Source: Pelosinus sp. UFO1
Lineage (GTDB): Bacteria > Bacillota > Negativicutes > DSM-13327
DNA length: 64,000 bases
Assembly (NCBI RefSeq): GCF_000725345.1
Contig: NZ_CP008852.1
Location: 2,782,001 to 2,846,000 of the forward strand
Direction: 5' to 3'
The notes under the pieces are model-generated. The model made no database searches. It was not told where the DNA came from and worked only from the letters and a program-made list of their open reading frames with translations. Below are positions 7,622 through 16,245 of the stretch, in pieces; the stretch's first letter is position 1; each line of letters begins with the position of its first letter. The translations under genes were made by a program, and so were the position numbers.

Positions 7622-9337
7622 TTATGCCTGCATCTCTTCATTAAATACGGCCTTAGCATACACTCCGCCTCGTTCTACAAGTTCTGCGTGTGTTCCTGCT
7701 TCTGTAATTCTGCCATTCATTAAACAAATCACTTTATCTGAATCTAATAAACTAGACAATCGATGGGTAATTAGAAAAGTTGTACGATTTTTGCTAACTT
7801 TACGTATGGACTCCATAACCAATTTCTCAGCCTCTGTATCAAGGGCTGCTGTTGGTTCATCTAATAATAAAATTGGTGGTTCAACAATAATGGCACGAGC
7901 AATTGCAATACGCTGCCGCTGTCCCCCGGATACATTATTACCCAATTCACCAACAATATAATCATAACCACCAGGCAAATTCATAATAAAATCATGGGCA
8001 TTCGCTAGTTTTGCTGCTTGTTTTACTTCATCGAAGGTAGCATTTGGTCGTCCATACCGAATGTTCTCTAAAATACTTATATTAAATAAAATCGGTTGTT
8101 GTTGAATAAATCCGATCTGTTTACGTAAACAACTCATCTTTATCTCTTTTATATTAAGATCATCCAATAAAATAACCCCGGAAATAGGATCATAAAAACG
8201 TAGGAGTAAATTCGCAAAAGATGATTTTCCGGCACCACTTGGTCCTACAATGGCCACCATATCACCTGGACGTATTATAAAATTAATTCCCCTTAAGGTC
8301 CCTAGCTCTGGGAGATATTCAAAATTTACATCTCTAAATTCAACCTTTCCCATAACCTTATCTATTTCTTGTTTTCCGTCAAACACTACCTTCGTTTCTC
8401 TTTCCAAACTACTAACCCTTTGCCAAGCAACAATGCCTAACTTCATACTAGAAACAGCTTCGCTAATCTTTCTGATAGGCGTTGGAATATTAATAATATA
8501 TATCAAAAAAGCAAACATGCCGCCTATGGTTAACTTATCATTAATTACTTCTCGACCACCATACCATATAATTCCCGTCAGGCCGATGGACGCTAGGAAT
8601 TCTACTAAAGCAATTAAAATAGCCTTTAATCGCTGTACTTTAATAAAATCACCAGCCGCATGGCGCATGCGCAAGCAAAATTTTTGTGATTCATACTCTT
8701 CTCGCACATAGCTTTGTACCACTTTTACCGATAATAAGGCCTGATGCAATATGCTAGTCACTTCGCCCAAAGTTTCTTCCACCAATTTGCCTAATCCACT
8801 AATTTTTTCATTAAAAAAGCTAGTAGCAAGAATAATAAAGGGCAAAGTAGCAAAGGTCACTAATGCCAGTTGCCAATCAAAGTAAATCATAATCATTAGG
8901 ATAGCAATTAAATTAAGTGACTCGACTAACAAATCAGGTACCGCCACTGAAACAGCTTGCTGAATCAACCCTAAGTCATTTGTAAATAAAGAAATAATTT
9001 CACCTGTTGAGGTATTAATAAAATATGCATAATCTAGTTGTTGTAACCGTTCAAACATCCTCTGTCGCAGTTTTGCCAACATCAGATTACCCGCTTTTGC
9101 TATCTTTTGTCCATAAATATATGAAAATATACCCCGTAATAAATATAAACCGATGACACCTGCTATAATCAGATGTAAAAAATCCTCATCCCCAGCAATT
9201 AATGCATCATCAATTAAAAACTTTATAACTAAGGGAGCCAACAAACCCGCAATACTGGCAATGATAAAACATATCAATGCCAATAATACCATCTCCCAAT
9301 GCGGTACTATAAATTTTTGCCAATATAATTTAAACAT
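7622..9337 (-). CDS. ABC exporter, fused permease-ATPase (half transporter)
   Basis: A 571-residue half-transporter. Six transmembrane segments occupy residues 1-310, followed by a nucleotide-binding domain with Walker A GPSGAGKSSF, Q-loop IGFIQQQP, signature NVSGGQRQRIAIARA, Walker B ILLLDEPTAALD and switch LITHR. It belongs to the MsbA/lipid-drug exporter group; the substrate is unknown. I chose ATG at 9337 because GGAGG lies 5 nt upstream; an upstream in-frame start has no ribosome site. It is transcribed alone, upstream of the zur operon. Confidence 0.87.
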   Translation of the reverse strand: MFKLYWQKFIVPHWEMVLLALICFIIASIAGLLAPLVIKFLIDDALIAGDEDFLHLIIAGVIGLYLLRGIFSYIYGQKIAKAGNLMLAKLRQRMFERLQQLDYAYFINTSTGEIISLFTNDLGLIQQAVSVAVPDLLVESLNLIAILMIMIYFDWQLALVTFATLPFIILATSFFNEKISGLGKLVEETLGEVTSILHQALLSVKVVQSYVREEYESQKFCLRMRHAAGDFIKVQRLKAILIALVEFLASIGLTGIIWYGGREVINDKLTIGGMFAFLIYIINIPTPIRKISEAVSSMKLGIVAWQRVSSLERETKVVFDGKQEIDKVMGKVEFRDVNFEYLPELGTLRGINFIIRPGDMVAIVGPSGAGKSSFANLLLRFYDPISGVILLDDLNIKEIKMSCLRKQIGFIQQQPILFNISILENIRYGRPNATFDEVKQAAKLANAHDFIMNLPGGYDYIVGELGNNVSGGQRQRIAIARAIIVEPPILLLDEPTAALDTEAEKLVMESIRKVSKNRTTFLITHRLSSLLDSDKVICLMNGRITEAGTHAELVERGGVYAKAVFNEEMQA

Positions 9338-9473
9338 ACAAGCCTCCGTACTTAGTAGAGGCAACTCATTAGTGCCCAAATTACAAAATACTCATTTGCT
9401 ATTAAAATAAGAAAATACCTTTAGTATAGTATAACTTATTTAACGATAAATATATATAACATAAACATATAAA

Positions 9474-9518
9474 AACTAGGCCTCCCACCAAAGCATTGCA
9501 CTGGCAGAGCCTAGTTTG
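9474..9518 (-). terminator. Hairpin terminator, second after the NlpC/P60 gene
   Basis: AAACTAGGC/GCCTAGTTT arms enclose a further partial stem; on the minus strand the stem is followed by TTATA. It backs up the terminator at 9557-9574. The rest of 9338-9586 holds no supportable gene. Confidence 0.45.
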
Positions 9519-9556
9519 GTTATATTGTGTTCCTGTAATACTAAAAATAAAAGCAA

Positions 9557-9574
9557 GGAGGCGTACTAGCCTCC
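9557..9574 (-). terminator. Rho-independent terminator of the NlpC/P60 gene
   Basis: GGAGGC and GCCTCC form a 6-bp GC-rich stem with a 6-nt loop. On the minus strand it is followed by TTGCTTTTATTTTT, 13 nt past the hydrolase stop. Confidence 0.7.
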
Positions 9575-9586
9575 CCTTACACTGCA

Positions 9587-10255
9587 TTATAGCACCCGAC
9601 GCGCTCCAAGGTAACGTGCTCCCCAATAACCACTATCCAATCGATCAATTACTACTCCACGACTTGAAGTAGCGCTAATAAACTGCCCATTGCCCACATA
9701 AATACCAGAGTGGGAAGCACCAGCTTCATAGGTAGTAAAAAACACAGTGTCTCCTGGTTGTAGGCGACTGTAGGATACAGGTTGCCCAACTTCATACTGT
9801 TCATCAGCAGCTCTTGGCAAATAAACACCAGCTTGCGCAAATACATAGCGAGTAAAACCCGAACAATCAAAACCATTCGGTGTAGTCCCACCAAAAACAT
9901 AAGGTACACCTTGATAACGCAATGCTGTCTGTATTACCCGCCTAGTTGCAGCACTGGAACTATCACGACTAACTGACATCTCTCTGCCCATGATCGCACG
10001 GTATGTTTGCATACCAATCACTCCATCAGCGTCTAGACCTCTGTCTCTTTGAAAGTTTTTTACTGCCTTAACTGTTACTTCACCAAAATCCCCATCAGAG
10101 CTACCAGCATTATACCCAAGTGCATTTAATTGTGCTTGAATACTAGCTATGTCATCACCCTGATCGCCTTGATGGTAAGCAGCTGCCGCGCAGGTTATGG
10201 TTCCTGCACTAACTAAAAATAGCAATAACACCACGACTCGAAAAATTTTAGTCAA
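9587..10255 (-). CDS. Secreted NlpC/P60 peptidoglycan endopeptidase with PG-binding domain
   Basis: A protein of about 222 residues with a signal peptide (MTKIFRVVVLLLFLVSAG...AAAA) and a PG_binding_1 domain (DIASIQAQLNALGY...GVIGMQTYRAI). A C-terminal NlpC/P60 domain carries the catalytic Cys in GFDCSGFTRYVF and the His in ASHSGIYVG. It cleaves stem-peptide bonds in the wall. TTG at 10255 is preferred because GAGGGG stands 8 nt before it; GTG at 10273 is possible but too close to GGAGG. The gene lies immediately downstream of a c-di-AMP riboswitch, a known pairing for wall hydrolases, so expression should fall as c-di-AMP rises. Confidence 0.88.
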   Translation of the reverse strand: MTKIFRVVVLLLFLVSAGTITCAAAAYHQGDQGDDIASIQAQLNALGYNAGSSDGDFGEVTVKAVKNFQRDRGLDADGVIGMQTYRAIMGREMSVSRDSSSAATRRVIQTALRYQGVPYVFGGTTPNGFDCSGFTRYVFAQAGVYLPRAADEQYEVGQPVSYSRLQPGDTVFFTTYEAGASHSGIYVGNGQFISATSSRGVVIDRLDSGYWGARYLGARRVL

Positions 10256-10274
10256 TATACATACCCCTCTCACT

Positions 10275-10398
10275 AGCCTCCGAGGTTAGCTGACGGGTTA
10301 GGGTTGAGATCCCCCTACCTCTAGGCAAATAAAAATCAGCCAAAAGGTTTCACCCCAAAACTTTGGTTCCCCCGGTCCTGTGCATTGATTAGGCTTTT
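10275..10398 (-). ncRNA. c-di-AMP riboswitch (ydaO/yuaA type)
   Basis: On the minus strand the leader reads AGCCT... then GACCGGGGGAACCAAA, GGGGTGAAACC, GGTAGGGGG and finally ACCCGTCAGCTAACCTCG with GGAGGCT closing the P1 stem. These are the hallmark segments of the ydaO-yuaA class, which binds cyclic di-AMP. It ends about 20 nt before the NlpC/P60 start, so the closing stem and the ribosome site or a terminator can compete. The class normally acts as an OFF switch. The assignment rests on conserved blocks seen in the sequence; no covariance model was run. Confidence 0.92.
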
Positions 10399-10535
10399 AT
10401 AAAACTGCACATTTTTTATTATTCGCTTTTTAAGTGAATATTCCTGCCATACATCTCATTATTTTACAATTAATATTTTCTTTTACAAGTTTTGTATGAA
10501 TTATCCACTTTTAGCAAAATAAATCATAATTGCAT

Positions 10536-11474
10536 TTATTCTTTTTGCTGTTGCTTTAATTCTACACGCAACAAATACAAGGGACGTTGCTTTACTTCTT
10601 CAAATATGCGCCCTACATATTCTCCAATAATACCTAGCCCTAACAATTGTAATCCACCTAAAAATAAGATACTTGCAGAAATCGTCGCCCACCCTGGTAC
10701 TGCCTCTAGAGTAAACAACTTAATATATACAACATGCATTGTCACAGCAAAGCTAATCAACGCAAATAACAATCCCATAAAAAAGGCAAAGCGTAAAGGT
10801 AATTTAGAATAAGCAGTAATTCCATCAAGAGCAAAATGCATCATTTTCCGTAAAGAAAACTTAGATGTACCAGCAAAACGTTTCGGAGCAACGAACTCTA
10901 CCAATGCTTGCCGATAACCGATTGCCCCGATCATACCTCGAATAAAGCGTGCCCTTTCTTTGTAACGACGAAAACTTTGTACAACAGCTTTATCCAATAA
11001 ACGAAAATCCGAACCACCTTCTTGAATATGCACTTTAGACATAGCATTAATTAGCTTATAAAATAGACCAGAAGTAACAGACTTAAACCAGGAAACTCCT
11101 TCGGTACTAATTCTTATCGTTTGAACTACCTCAAATCCCTCTTCCCATTTTGCCAAAAGAACTGGCAACATTTCAGGTGGATGTTGCATATCTCCATCCA
11201 TTGTAATAACACCATCGCCATCAGCATGATCAAGACCACAAGTCAAAGCTAATTGATGTCCATAATTTCGCGCCATAATCAATCCTCTAACCCTGCTGTC
11301 TTGCTGCGATATTTTCTCTAATAGCAGGGGTGTCGCATCACTTGAACCATCATCGACAAAAAGTAATTCAAACTTATAAGGTAATGGCTCCATATGTTTA
11401 CAAACTTCCTGGTAAAAAAATTCAATATTCTCTTCTTCATTATATACAGGTACAACAATCGAGATGAATTTCAT
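10536..11474 (-). CDS. Family 2 glycosyltransferase, DPM1/ArnC-like, membrane anchored
   Basis: A 312-residue GT2 enzyme. The N-terminal catalytic domain has the nucleotide-sugar site VVPVYNEEENI, the acidic motif FVDDGSSD and ITMDGDMQHPPE. Two C-terminal transmembrane helices (about 232-255 and 268-292) are followed by a short basic tail. This is the layout of polyprenyl-phosphate glycosyltransferases such as ArnC/GtrB, which load a sugar onto undecaprenyl phosphate for envelope glycans. The donor sugar is not predictable. GGAGAAAATA precedes the ATG. It is transcribed alone. Confidence 0.87.
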   Translation of the reverse strand: MKFISIVVPVYNEEENIEFFYQEVCKHMEPLPYKFELLFVDDGSSDATPLLLEKISQQDSRVRGLIMARNYGHQLALTCGLDHADGDGVITMDGDMQHPPEMLPVLLAKWEEGFEVVQTIRISTEGVSWFKSVTSGLFYKLINAMSKVHIQEGGSDFRLLDKAVVQSFRRYKERARFIRGMIGAIGYRQALVEFVAPKRFAGTSKFSLRKMMHFALDGITAYSKLPLRFAFFMGLLFALISFAVTMHVVYIKLFTLEAVPGWATISASILFLGGLQLLGLGIIGEYVGRIFEEVKQRPLYLLRVELKQQQKE

Positions 11475-11528
11475 TATTTTCTCCTCTATTCCTAACTTGT
11501 CCTAACTTTATTATGATCATTCATAAAA

Positions 11529-11564
11529 GTAAGCCTTTGCCTCCCATAGCAAAGGCTTACTTTT
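11529..11564. terminator. Rho-independent terminator after aroH
   Basis: A 12-bp perfect stem (GTAAGCCTTTGC / GCAAAGGCTTAC) with an 8-nt loop is followed by T-tracts on both strands. It lies between aroH and the glycosyltransferase gene. Confidence 0.8.
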
Positions 11565-11620
11565 AATGATTATTATAAGCCTATAGATTAAACTTATAAT
11601 AATATAATTAAAAGACAAGT

Positions 11621-11995
11621 CTATTTTTCTTTATTAATATCTTGCCGCAATACTACTGCGCCTCTTAAATATAAATGCCTAATCGCTTTTTGTGGCAAAT
11701 CAGTATTTAACAATATAAGTACACGAATACAGTGCGCTACCCCATTTGGGCTGTCAATTTCCTGCGTACCGAATAATGGTACCTCTGTCCATCCTAAATT
11801 CCTTGCTGCAATAGCCGGAAACGCCGAATTAACATCTGGAGTCGAGCTGAAAATTACAGCCCCAATATCTTCTATGTCGATTTTATTTGCCTCAACCAGA
11901 GCTGATAGAAGCTCTATTACGTTGCTAATAATCTCAGTTGACTCATTTTTCTCCACCGTAGTGGCACCTCGGATACCACGCACCAACCTTATCAT
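11621..11995 (-). CDS. aroH: Monofunctional chorismate mutase, AroH class
   Basis: About 124 residues matching the trimeric AroH family: the N-terminal RGIRGATTVE with the active-site arginine, the central VIFSSTPDVNSAFPA, then CIRVLILLNTD and HLYLRGAVVLRQD with the C-terminal arginine that contacts chorismate. It converts chorismate to prephenate in phenylalanine and tyrosine synthesis. The ATG at 11995 abuts AGAGAGG directly. TTG (codon 4) or GTG (codon 5) are better spaced and fit the B. subtilis N-terminus, so the start is uncertain by a few codons. Confidence 0.9.
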   Translation of the reverse strand: MIRLVRGIRGATTVEKNESTEIISNVIELLSALVEANKIDIEDIGAVIFSSTPDVNSAFPAIAARNLGWTEVPLFGTQEIDSPNGVAHCIRVLILLNTDLPQKAIRHLYLRGAVVLRQDINKEK

Positions 11996-12067
11996 CCTCT
12001 CTTACTACTATTCTAGTAAATAATTCGTTATTCACCACGTGATATCCTCTATCCTTTTAGAAAATCA

Positions 12068-12370
12068 TCAGGATTTATTACAATAACAAGCTCCGCAATG
12101 ATGGCATATCCACCATCCGCACCGAGGACAAATTGAATTAGATTCATTTAGTACGATATATTTTCCTTCATTATAATCCTTCCAACAAAAAACACTGCCT
12201 AAATCTTTATACAGTAACACATCATAAGCATCGACCCACGCTTTTTGATTATCTAATGTAAATAGTACTTCATTATGCCCTGTACTGTTATTCTTACGAT
12301 ATTCCTCTATTTTGATTTTTTCCTGTTTATCATCCCGTACCACAACAACATATAAATTCTTAATATCCAT
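12068..12370 (-). CDS. Small protein with C-terminal Cys cluster, unknown function
   Basis: A 100-residue protein with a well-placed GGGGGTGGGAG ribosome site. The first 75 residues are mixed alpha/beta without a recognised domain. The end carries a cluster of six Cys and two His (CPRCGWWICHHCGACYC) that should bind one or two zinc ions or an iron-sulphur centre. I do not recognise the family. It is next to a DUF1540 gene, another Cys-rich small protein, but they are separately terminated. Confidence 0.6.
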   Translation of the reverse strand: MDIKNLYVVVVRDDKQEKIKIEEYRKNNSTGHNEVLFTLDNQKAWVDAYDVLLYKDLGSVFCWKDYNEGKYIVLNESNSICPRCGWWICHHCGACYCNKS

Positions 12371-12421
12371 ACTCCCACCCCCATAAATATATATGGCTGC
12401 CTAGAAGTATGTATACCAAAA

Positions 12422-12457
12422 GGAATATAAAATCAGCATAGCTGAATTTTATATTCC
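12422..12457 (-). terminator. Terminator-like hairpin after the DUF1540 gene
   Basis: A 16-bp stem with one bulged base (GGAATATAAAAT... / ...ATTTTATATTCC) and a 3-nt loop lies 15 nt after the DUF1540 stop. Confidence 0.5.
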
Positions 12458-12471
12458 CTCTAAAACTTTCT

Positions 12472-12627
12472 TTACTTTTGATAAAAAGTTTTACAGTTTG
12501 TTTGTTCACTTTGATTAGCGGCTTTACCACCACCATCTACATTGACCTCAATTGCAGAAGCATCACAGTGTTCACCATTTCTCCAATATTTACAATTCGA
12601 TACAGTACATTTTACGCCTGATAGCAT
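12472..12627 (-). CDS. DUF1540 small Cys-rich protein
   Basis: A 51-residue protein too short for routine detection: MLSGVKCTVSNCKYW, then HCDASAIEVNVDGGG, then TNCKTFYQ. The four-Cys spacing and the C.V..C.YW...C.A..I.V pattern are those of the DUF1540 family, often found in spore-formers. A metal-binding role is likely but unproven. The ATG at 12627 lies 7 nt after GGGAGGTG; an ATG one codon pair upstream is too close to the ribosome site. Confidence 0.82.
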   Translation of the reverse strand: MLSGVKCTVSNCKYWRNGEHCDASAIEVNVDGGGKAANQSEQTNCKTFYQK

Positions 12628-12707
12628 GTGCATTCACCTCCCTTTTTTCAAATTTAGTATGTAGACTTTTCTTTCTCTTTATCCATTAAAACTAGGAATA
12701 TAAAACA

Positions 12708-12754
12708 AAAATACTGAATGAGAAGGTTACCAACCACCTTCTCATTCAGTATTT
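12708..12754. terminator. Terminator of the hydrogenase operon
   Basis: A long stem (AATACTGAATGAGAAGGT with ACCTTCTCATTCAGTATT) overlaps the stop of the last hydrogenase gene at 12754 and is flanked by T-rich sequence on both sides. Confidence 0.75.
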
Positions 12755-13125
12755 TACGCTAATTTTTGTGTTAATTTTTGCAACCCCATATTTATATCTT
12801 CAATTTGTGCAGAAGCTACTTGAGGATAATTGCCGATTTCGATCGTCTCAAGTATAGGGTTTTTTGTCTGATCATAAAATACACCGTACCATATTCCTGC
12901 TATACCACTTTCCATCCACTCCGCTGGTTCAGCAGTATCAGACAAGTGGATGGTAATACTCCCGAGACCGAGAAAATCTCGAATTTCTTGACGCTCATCA
13001 TCAGTAAGAGACATCTTATTAATAAAGACACTCCATGTTTCACCAGTCAAGGTAAAGCGTTTTAATGCCCCGTTTATCTCAAACAAGACTGCTTTACTCT
13101 TTTGCGATAATACTGCTTCATTCAT
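12754..13125 (-). CDS. hupH: HupH/HyaF-like hydrogenase expression protein
   Basis: About 123 residues related to the C-terminal HupH domain found in HyaF and HupH: FLGLGSITIHLSDTAEPAEWMESGIAGIWYG and EIGNYPQVASAQIEDI. HyaF/HupH proteins help assemble the hydrogenase small subunit. It is shorter than HupH of Proteobacteria, retaining essentially the C-terminal domain. ATG at 13125 overlaps the protease stop by 8 nt, which indicates translational coupling; a TTG at 13137 is possible. It is the last gene of the operon. Confidence 0.72.
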   Translation of the reverse strand: MNEAVLSQKSKAVLFEINGALKRFTLTGETWSVFINKMSLTDDERQEIRDFLGLGSITIHLSDTAEPAEWMESGIAGIWYGVFYDQTKNPILETIEIGNYPQVASAQIEDINMGLQKLTQKLA

Positions 13126-13603
13126 GAATTTTCCCAACCTCTACCTGCCAATCTTTCAATACTTGTAATATCTCTTTTACTACATTATCCATTGTTTCTG
13201 CTACTATAGGTGTTAATTCCAAACCAATATCAATCGCGAATGGTTGTACTCCCATTATCATGATTTCCTTAGCAGGTTTTTCTAATACTTCCATTATCGC
13301 GAGTACATCTTGAATGCCAAGTTCATGCATCGATACTTTTTCTTTAAAGTATGCCTTAACTTCGTCATTTTGAAACCGATAAAAAGATCCGGGTGGTAAT
13401 TGCCCTGACACAGCATCAATTAAAATTAAATTATCTGTTCCAACTAAAAAACGTAACAACTCCATGCCTAGCGTACCGCCATCTAATACCTGTACATTGG
13501 GAGGAAAGGAGTAGTGGCTAAGCAAATGTTCCACTACTCTTACACCAAATCCTTCATCCTGCATCAAAATGTTTCCTACCCCTAAAACCGTGATTTGCTT
13601 CAT
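13118..13603 (-). CDS. hyaD: Hydrogenase maturation protease, HyaD/HybD type
   Basis: A 161-residue endopeptidase of the HyaD family. Typical features are the N-terminal GVGNILMQDEGFGVRV with the nickel-sensing Glu/Asp, the central LILIDAVSGQ and the MHELG histidine motif. It removes the C-terminal extension of the hydrogenase large subunit after nickel insertion. The matching substrate, encoded two genes upstream, has a 20-residue tail after its last cluster ligand. The start overlaps the cytochrome b stop as ATGA. Confidence 0.9.
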   Translation of the reverse strand: MKQITVLGVGNILMQDEGFGVRVVEHLLSHYSFPPNVQVLDGGTLGMELLRFLVGTDNLILIDAVSGQLPPGSFYRFQNDEVKAYFKEKVSMHELGIQDVLAIMEVLEKPAKEIMIMGVQPFAIDIGLELTPIVAETMDNVVKEILQVLKDWQVEVGKIHE

Positions 13604-14301
13604 TCTTTTAGATCTCCTATATCATCCGGTTCTTTATCATAAAACTTAACTCCTGAAAACATTGCAGAAATCTCACCATATTTTTCACTCATGTCAGCCC
13701 TTGTCGCCATATATACATGGATAATGACAAATAAAACAATCATCCACGCTACGTAATGATGAATTAGATGCACAGTATATTCATCAATTAATAAATGGTT
13801 GATAGGTCCAAACAACTTAGCAAGTCCGCTATTGGGATTAACTTGTGCATACATAGCAAATCCTGTAAAGGCTTCTAAAAAAATCATACCATACACGCCA
13901 CCATATCCTGACCTGGCCATTGAATTTCTTAGGTATGGTCTATGAGCAGAACGCATAAAGCCATAATGCAGGCCCATATCAAGCATTCCTGTCCAAAATA
14001 GTTTCGTCCAGGGTTTCGGGAGCATACGATCACCTTTATGTATGATAAATCCATAAATCCGTAAAATAAAGGATGCCATTAATATGTACGCCGCAGAAAA
14101 ATGAATGAACCTAATTGTAGACATCGATGCCCAGTTACTAATAGCAAACGTTGGTTCTACACCTTGGCTACCAATATAAAAAGGATTACCAATATATAGA
14201 CCCGTAACAAACAGAACTAAAATAGCCCCCGCCATTATCCAATGAAAAATTCTCGTCCATATTGTAAATACATAATAAACAGTTACTACACGAGTCTTCA
14301 T
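13600..14301 (-). CDS. hyaC: [NiFe] hydrogenase cytochrome b subunit
   Basis: A 233-residue membrane protein with four main hydrophobic helices and the histidines expected for two b haems (ARIFHWIM-type WTRIFHWIMAG, IHFSAAYILM, LIHHYVAWMI, IHVYMATR). It passes electrons from the periplasmic hydrogenase dimer to the menaquinone pool. GGAGGAGTATA precedes the ATG; it starts 24 nt after the large-subunit stop. Confidence 0.9.
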   Translation of the reverse strand: MKTRVVTVYYVFTIWTRIFHWIMAGAILVLFVTGLYIGNPFYIGSQGVEPTFAISNWASMSTIRFIHFSAAYILMASFILRIYGFIIHKGDRMLPKPWTKLFWTGMLDMGLHYGFMRSAHRPYLRNSMARSGYGGVYGMIFLEAFTGFAMYAQVNPNSGLAKLFGPINHLLIDEYTVHLIHHYVAWMIVLFVIIHVYMATRADMSEKYGEISAMFSGVKFYDKEPDDIGDLKE

Positions 14302-14325
14302 TATACTCCTCCTTACCTACCATTC

Positions 14326-16224
14326 CTAGGCCTTCAAATAAGGATCACTATGTACAACTGCCAATTGACGACCTGAAGTATCATACAAATGAGTAGCACA
14401 AGCTAAACAAGGATCAAAAGCATGTATTGCTTTTAAAATTTCAAGAGGCTTATCAGCAATCTTTACTTTAGTATCCATCATAGTAGCTTCATAAGGTCCA
14501 TAACCAGACTTACTATCCCGTGGACAAGCATTCCACGTAGATGGTACAACTGCCTGATAATTAGCGATTTTACCATCTTTAATAACTACCCAATGGCTAA
14601 GACCACCACGAGGTGCTTCATGAAGACCTACACCCTTTGCTTCCTTAGGCCACATCGTAGGTTCCCATTTTTCCATATTTGCAACAGAAGTATCGCCAGC
14701 TTTAATATTATTTACTAGTTTATCAAAGTAATACTTGCTGAGATATGCCATGACTTGCGCTTCTAGCCCTCGTACTGCCGTACGACCAACAGTTGATAAC
14801 ATCCACTTTTCTGGTGCTATGTTTAACACTTTTGAGACTCCATCTATTTGATCAACCATCATTTTTTCAACCCAAGTCGGCTCTTTAATGATTCCCTGCT
14901 TTACTTTCGTGTATACTATAATATAACGCGAAAGAGGTCCTACTTCGGCCATCTTGCCTTTCCATTTTGGGGTCTTAATCCACGAATATTTGCCATTCTC
15001 ATCAAGGTATTTCCAATCAGTTTTCGTTCCCTCTTTTGGTGCAGTGTACTCGGGTTTAGTCACACCACTCCACGGGTGCAAATCCATATCCTTTTCAGGA
15101 TAATTGTACCAGGAGTGTTCAACACCTTCCGTTAATACTTCTGGATCCACTAAGTCTTTAGCTTCAAAAGTATGAAATACGGCTTTATCAACACCTTGAG
15201 AAAACTGTTCTACAACGCCATCAGAGCGCAGCAATAAATTCTTATGAAAATCACCATTTGAAGTTCCAGAATAGGTCTCCTCTGGATAGTCTCCAAAACC
15301 AAGTACCCTCTCTTTAGCTAAGCCACCGCCGTCAACATAACCCTTTTTAACGTATAACTCTCCAATTGCTAGTACATCGGGCACGTAAAAGGAACTAGCA
15401 AGACTGATTGCCAGATTGATTGACGTATCCACAGCTGCCAAACGTTCTGTATTAATCGGTGCATTCATGTCATTCATCGAAATAGAGCAAGGCATACCAC
15501 CAACCACATAATGAGGATGAGGATTTTTTCCACCAAAGACGACATGGGAAATAACAATTTCACGTTGTTTATCAAGCATATTTAAATAATGGGATACTGC
15601 CATTAAATGTACCTCTGGTGGTACTACATCATAATCAGGGTGATCCCACCACTGAGCAGAGAAGATCCCTAATTGACCACTATCCACAATTTTTTTCACT
15701 TTATCTTGTATACTCTTAAAATAAGCAGTGGTAGCTTTAGGGAATTCTTTAGGATATGCACTAGTGTCAAATTCAACTGGACCTTTTAGGCCTAAATCAT
15801 ATTTTTCTAACACTGTATTTTGTAAAGCTGCGGTAGCTGCTGGATCTGCTTTAAGAGCAGCAACAGGACTAATCCAATCCAAGGCATGTAAATGATAAAA
15901 ATGTACAATATGATCATGTACCATTTGTGTCGTTGCAATAATGTTTCGGATATAGTTCGCATTTTTAGGAATTTGGATCCCTAATGCATCTTCTACTGCC
16001 CGCAAGCAACCTAATGCGTGAACAGTAGTGCAAACGCCACAAATTCTTTGCGCAAAAAGCCATGCATCTCGAGGATCACGACCTTTTAAAATTAGTTCAA
16101 TACCACGCCATGCTGTGCCACTAGATAATGCATCTTGTACCTTACCAGTAGTTTCATCAACCGTAACTTCTAATCGTAAATGCCCTTCAATACGATTTAC
16201 AGGATCAACAACAACACGTTTCAC
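14326..16224 (-). CDS. hyaB: [NiFe] hydrogenase large subunit
   Basis: A 632-residue group 1 uptake-type large subunit. The nickel ligands lie in the N-terminal RICGVCTTVH (Cys62, Cys65) and C-terminal DPCLACATH (Cys606, Cys609) motifs. VDPVNRIEGHLR near the N-terminus and the GGLSHWVVI segment are conserved. Twenty residues follow the final histidine, the peptide removed by the maturation protease. The start is GTG at 16224 behind GAGGAGG. The enzyme oxidises hydrogen at the outer face of the cytoplasmic membrane with the small subunit and cytochrome b. Confidence 0.95.
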   Translation of the reverse strand: MKRVVVDPVNRIEGHLRLEVTVDETTGKVQDALSSGTAWRGIELILKGRDPRDAWLFAQRICGVCTTVHALGCLRAVEDALGIQIPKNANYIRNIIATTQMVHDHIVHFYHLHALDWISPVAALKADPAATAALQNTVLEKYDLGLKGPVEFDTSAYPKEFPKATTAYFKSIQDKVKKIVDSGQLGIFSAQWWDHPDYDVVPPEVHLMAVSHYLNMLDKQREIVISHVVFGGKNPHPHYVVGGMPCSISMNDMNAPINTERLAAVDTSINLAISLASSFYVPDVLAIGELYVKKGYVDGGGLAKERVLGFGDYPEETYSGTSNGDFHKNLLLRSDGVVEQFSQGVDKAVFHTFEAKDLVDPEVLTEGVEHSWYNYPEKDMDLHPWSGVTKPEYTAPKEGTKTDWKYLDENGKYSWIKTPKWKGKMAEVGPLSRYIIVYTKVKQGIIKEPTWVEKMMVDQIDGVSKVLNIAPEKWMLSTVGRTAVRGLEAQVMAYLSKYYFDKLVNNIKAGDTSVANMEKWEPTMWPKEAKGVGLHEAPRGGLSHWVVIKDGKIANYQAVVPSTWNACPRDSKSGYGPYEATMMDTKVKIADKPLEILKAIHAFDPCLACATHLYDTSGRQLAVVHSDPYLKA

Positions 16225-16245
16225 AAAACATCCTCCTCATTTCTT

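Noticed and set aside
9402-9626. Open frame of about 74 codons between the ABC exporter and NlpC/P60 genes
   Set aside because: It runs through two terminator hairpins and has no ribosome site or protein-like composition.
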